In this document: piece by piece, positions 62,591 through 64,000 of the stretch | Position numbering within the stretch: position 1 is the stretch's first letter | How the letters are laid out: every line of letters starts with the position of its first letter | Source: Adineta ricciae | Taxonomy: Eukaryota; Rotifera; Eurotatoria; Adinetida; Adinetidae | Assembly: GCA_905250025.1 (NCBI GenBank) | Contig: CAJNOJ010000200.1 | Span: 62,001-126,000 of the forward strand | Direction: 5' to 3' | Length of the DNA stretch: 64,000 bases | Made by a program: the position numbers and the translations under genes | Notes under the pieces: generated by a model | Told to the model about the DNA's origin: nothing | Databases searched by the model: none | The model's input: only the letters and a program-made list of their open reading frames with translations

Positions 62591-63000
62591 CTAGAACAAT
62601 GGGCGAGAAGTGTTCGTATATGAATGTGGATATACACGTCTTGGAATGGGATATATATGTAGCAAGAAGAAAAAAGAAGAACAAGCTTGACCCCTGAGAT
62701 GATAACGATGGTCGATTACTAATTCCTTTTCGTCTGCATTTAGATAGCTAAAGATGGCAAAATGAATGGATATTTTGCAAACAAATGAGTACAGCATGTG
62801 AAAATAAATGTTTCATATTGCTTTAGGATGATAAGATAAGAGTGAAAATGATAACAACTTCAATAGGATTTGTAAACGTTTTCGGTGCACTAGAGATGTC
62901 ACTGCGCTTCATTTGCGCAAAAGTATTTCAACAGTTAGATATTTTCGTGGAATATGTACGTAGAAAGATTTTATTTAAATCAAAGAAAACATATTCTGTT
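62591..63000. other. 5' flank of EHD and 3' flank of the isochorismatase gene
   Basis: No coding region recognised; presumably the promoter and 5' UTR of the minus-strand EHD gene. Confidence 0.4.
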
Positions 63001-63770
63001 CTATAAAGACGCATTGGGAATGTTTTGGAGAGCTACAAGTCCTGTATCAGCTGCAGATGTTTTGATTAATTGTTGAATCTGCTTGAAATTCGGATGATTG
63101 GCATCTCGCGTCAGTTGAAGAACGATGGATTCGAATGTTGTTAGAAACGCACCAGCTTGCCGTATATGATCAAATGCATACATTCTAAATTCCATCAATG
63201 AGTTTGATCATCGAATAAACATTTCACATTGGCGAAATACCTGTCAGTTAACGAGCGAGATGAAACAGCATCAACGACGACGTAAACACGATAGCCTTTC
63301 GAAAGGAGATCAATGGCTGTTTGTAAAACACATGCGTGTGCTTCGATACCACAGATGATGATAGTATCGAAATCTATAGAATGTTGTCGAAGAACATCGA
63401 TGAGGATGAGGGTAATAATCGTTTACCTGTTACTAATGTTTTCATATGTGAAATAACATCAGGAGTACACATGGAAAAGAGAGTTTTTTCGAAAGGCTTT
63501 GTATCACCAATATCTAATTCTGGTACTGTTCGTCCGAGACCTGTTAATAGGAAAATAGTTGCCGAGAACTTTTCGAGTAAGACAATAACCTTTGGGATAT
63601 TGTTCGGTAACAACAAATGGAACGCCGAGCAATTTACATGCTTGCAATAGTTTGTTCGAAGTTTCAACAATTTGAGAAAAATATTTGATTGTTGGACGAA
63701 ATTTGTCCTGCATATCACAGACTAAAAGTATGGCATTTTCTCGTAAAAGAGGTGCTATACGTTGAGTCAT
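63001..63770 (-). CDS. Isochorismatase domain-containing protein (ISOC1/2-like)
   Basis: Cysteine-hydrolase-fold protein of about 200 residues in four or more exons. It starts [20 protein letters not shown] at 63770, giving the conserved Asp in [21 protein letters not shown], joined to [12 protein letters not shown] (Lys of the triad in the next segment, [11 protein letters not shown]). [20 protein letters not shown] has the catalytic Cys. [20 protein letters not shown], then [19 protein letters not shown] complete the fold. D-K-C triad residues are all present. The physiological substrate of ISOC proteins in animals is unknown; vertebrate ISOC2 is mitochondrial or nuclear. No signal is seen here. 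Confidence 0.92.
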
Positions 63771-64000
63771 GTTTCAGAAATGATAATAGTGAAAAATATA
63801 ATTTTTCGTTTGTTTTATTCAATTGGTTAAATATTCTACCATGAGAGTTGGTCAAAAACCTCTATAGCCTCTCTTTCCAGTTTCAACTGAGAAATTTCAA
63901 TTGCAAGTGAAGTGCAGCTATTCACGTAACAACTTGATTTGTGGATATTCCGAATTCTTTGAAGATGTAATTGGTTTAGTTAGAGAGCATTCCTTTTTGT
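63771..64000. other. Right edge, 5' flank of the isochorismatase gene
   Basis: No coding content recognised. Confidence 0.4.

Noticed and set aside
63374-63718. 114-codon minus-strand frame ending in the isochorismatase locus
   Set aside because: It reads through an intron; only part ([12 protein letters not shown] to MKTLVT) belongs to the real protein.

Overview
The window is animal nuclear DNA: AT-rich, densely packed with genes on both strands, with very short GT-AG introns (mostly about 45-65 nt), serine/threonine/glutamine-rich proteins, AATAAA signals just after stop codons, and no bacterial gene grammar. Metazoan-only families (DEG/ENaC channel, nuclear receptor, USP30, SAMTOR, EHD) plus the intron size and compactness suggest a bdelloid rotifer (Adineta/Rotaria type). 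That assignment is an inference from style, not a database match. No transposon, tRNA, rRNA or CRISPR array was recognised.

Layout. 1-590 (-): broken acyloxyacyl-hydrolase-like remnant running off the left edge. 709-2128 (-): USP30-like mitochondrial deubiquitinase. 3497-4740 (+): decayed nuclear-receptor copy, followed at 5365-6809 (+) by its intact paralogue (NR1J/HR96/DAF-12-like P-box). 7447-9061 (+): DEG/ENaC channel. 10988-15357 (+): coiled-coil and Ser/Thr-rich protein. 15521-16442 (-): EF-hand protein. 16806-21079 (-): large multidomain RNA-end-processing protein combining MJ1316 (DUF504), endonuclease/exonuclease/phosphatase, 2H phosphoesterase and poly(A)-polymerase-like domains, the most interesting gene here. 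22973-23474 (+): short unknown gene. 24312-25696 (-): alpha carbonic anhydrase. 26484-27665 (-): intronless unknown protein. 29641-30420 and 31210-31750 (-): small unknown proteins. 32252-33535 (+): DNAJB-type chaperone. 34879-37720 (+): DUF389 membrane protein.

Right half. 38746-42413 (+): CRACD-like low-complexity protein, then TIMM8 (42601) and PSMB2 (43096) in operon-like spacing. 44382-46125 (+): unknown. 46804-47104 (-): candidate amidated neuropeptide precursor. 47305-47778 (-): candidate microprotein. 47938-49164 (-): coiled-coil protein, divergent from PRPF40 (49365-52213, +). Beta-mannosidase (52584-55537, +) and SAMTOR (55625-56748, +) sit 87 nt apart. ZC2HC1 (56859-58515, -), EHD ATPase (60375-62590, -) and an isochorismatase-domain protein (63001-63770, -) finish the window.

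Most genes are unrelated housekeeping genes (ubiquitin/proteasome, splicing, mitochondrial import, endosome recycling, lysosomal glycan turnover). Same-strand neighbours with about 90-190 nt spacing and an acceptor-like T-rich CAG/TAG just before the downstream ATG fit the spliced-leader operons described in bdelloids. Exon borders were found by eye from splice signals and frame continuity, and some are uncertain.
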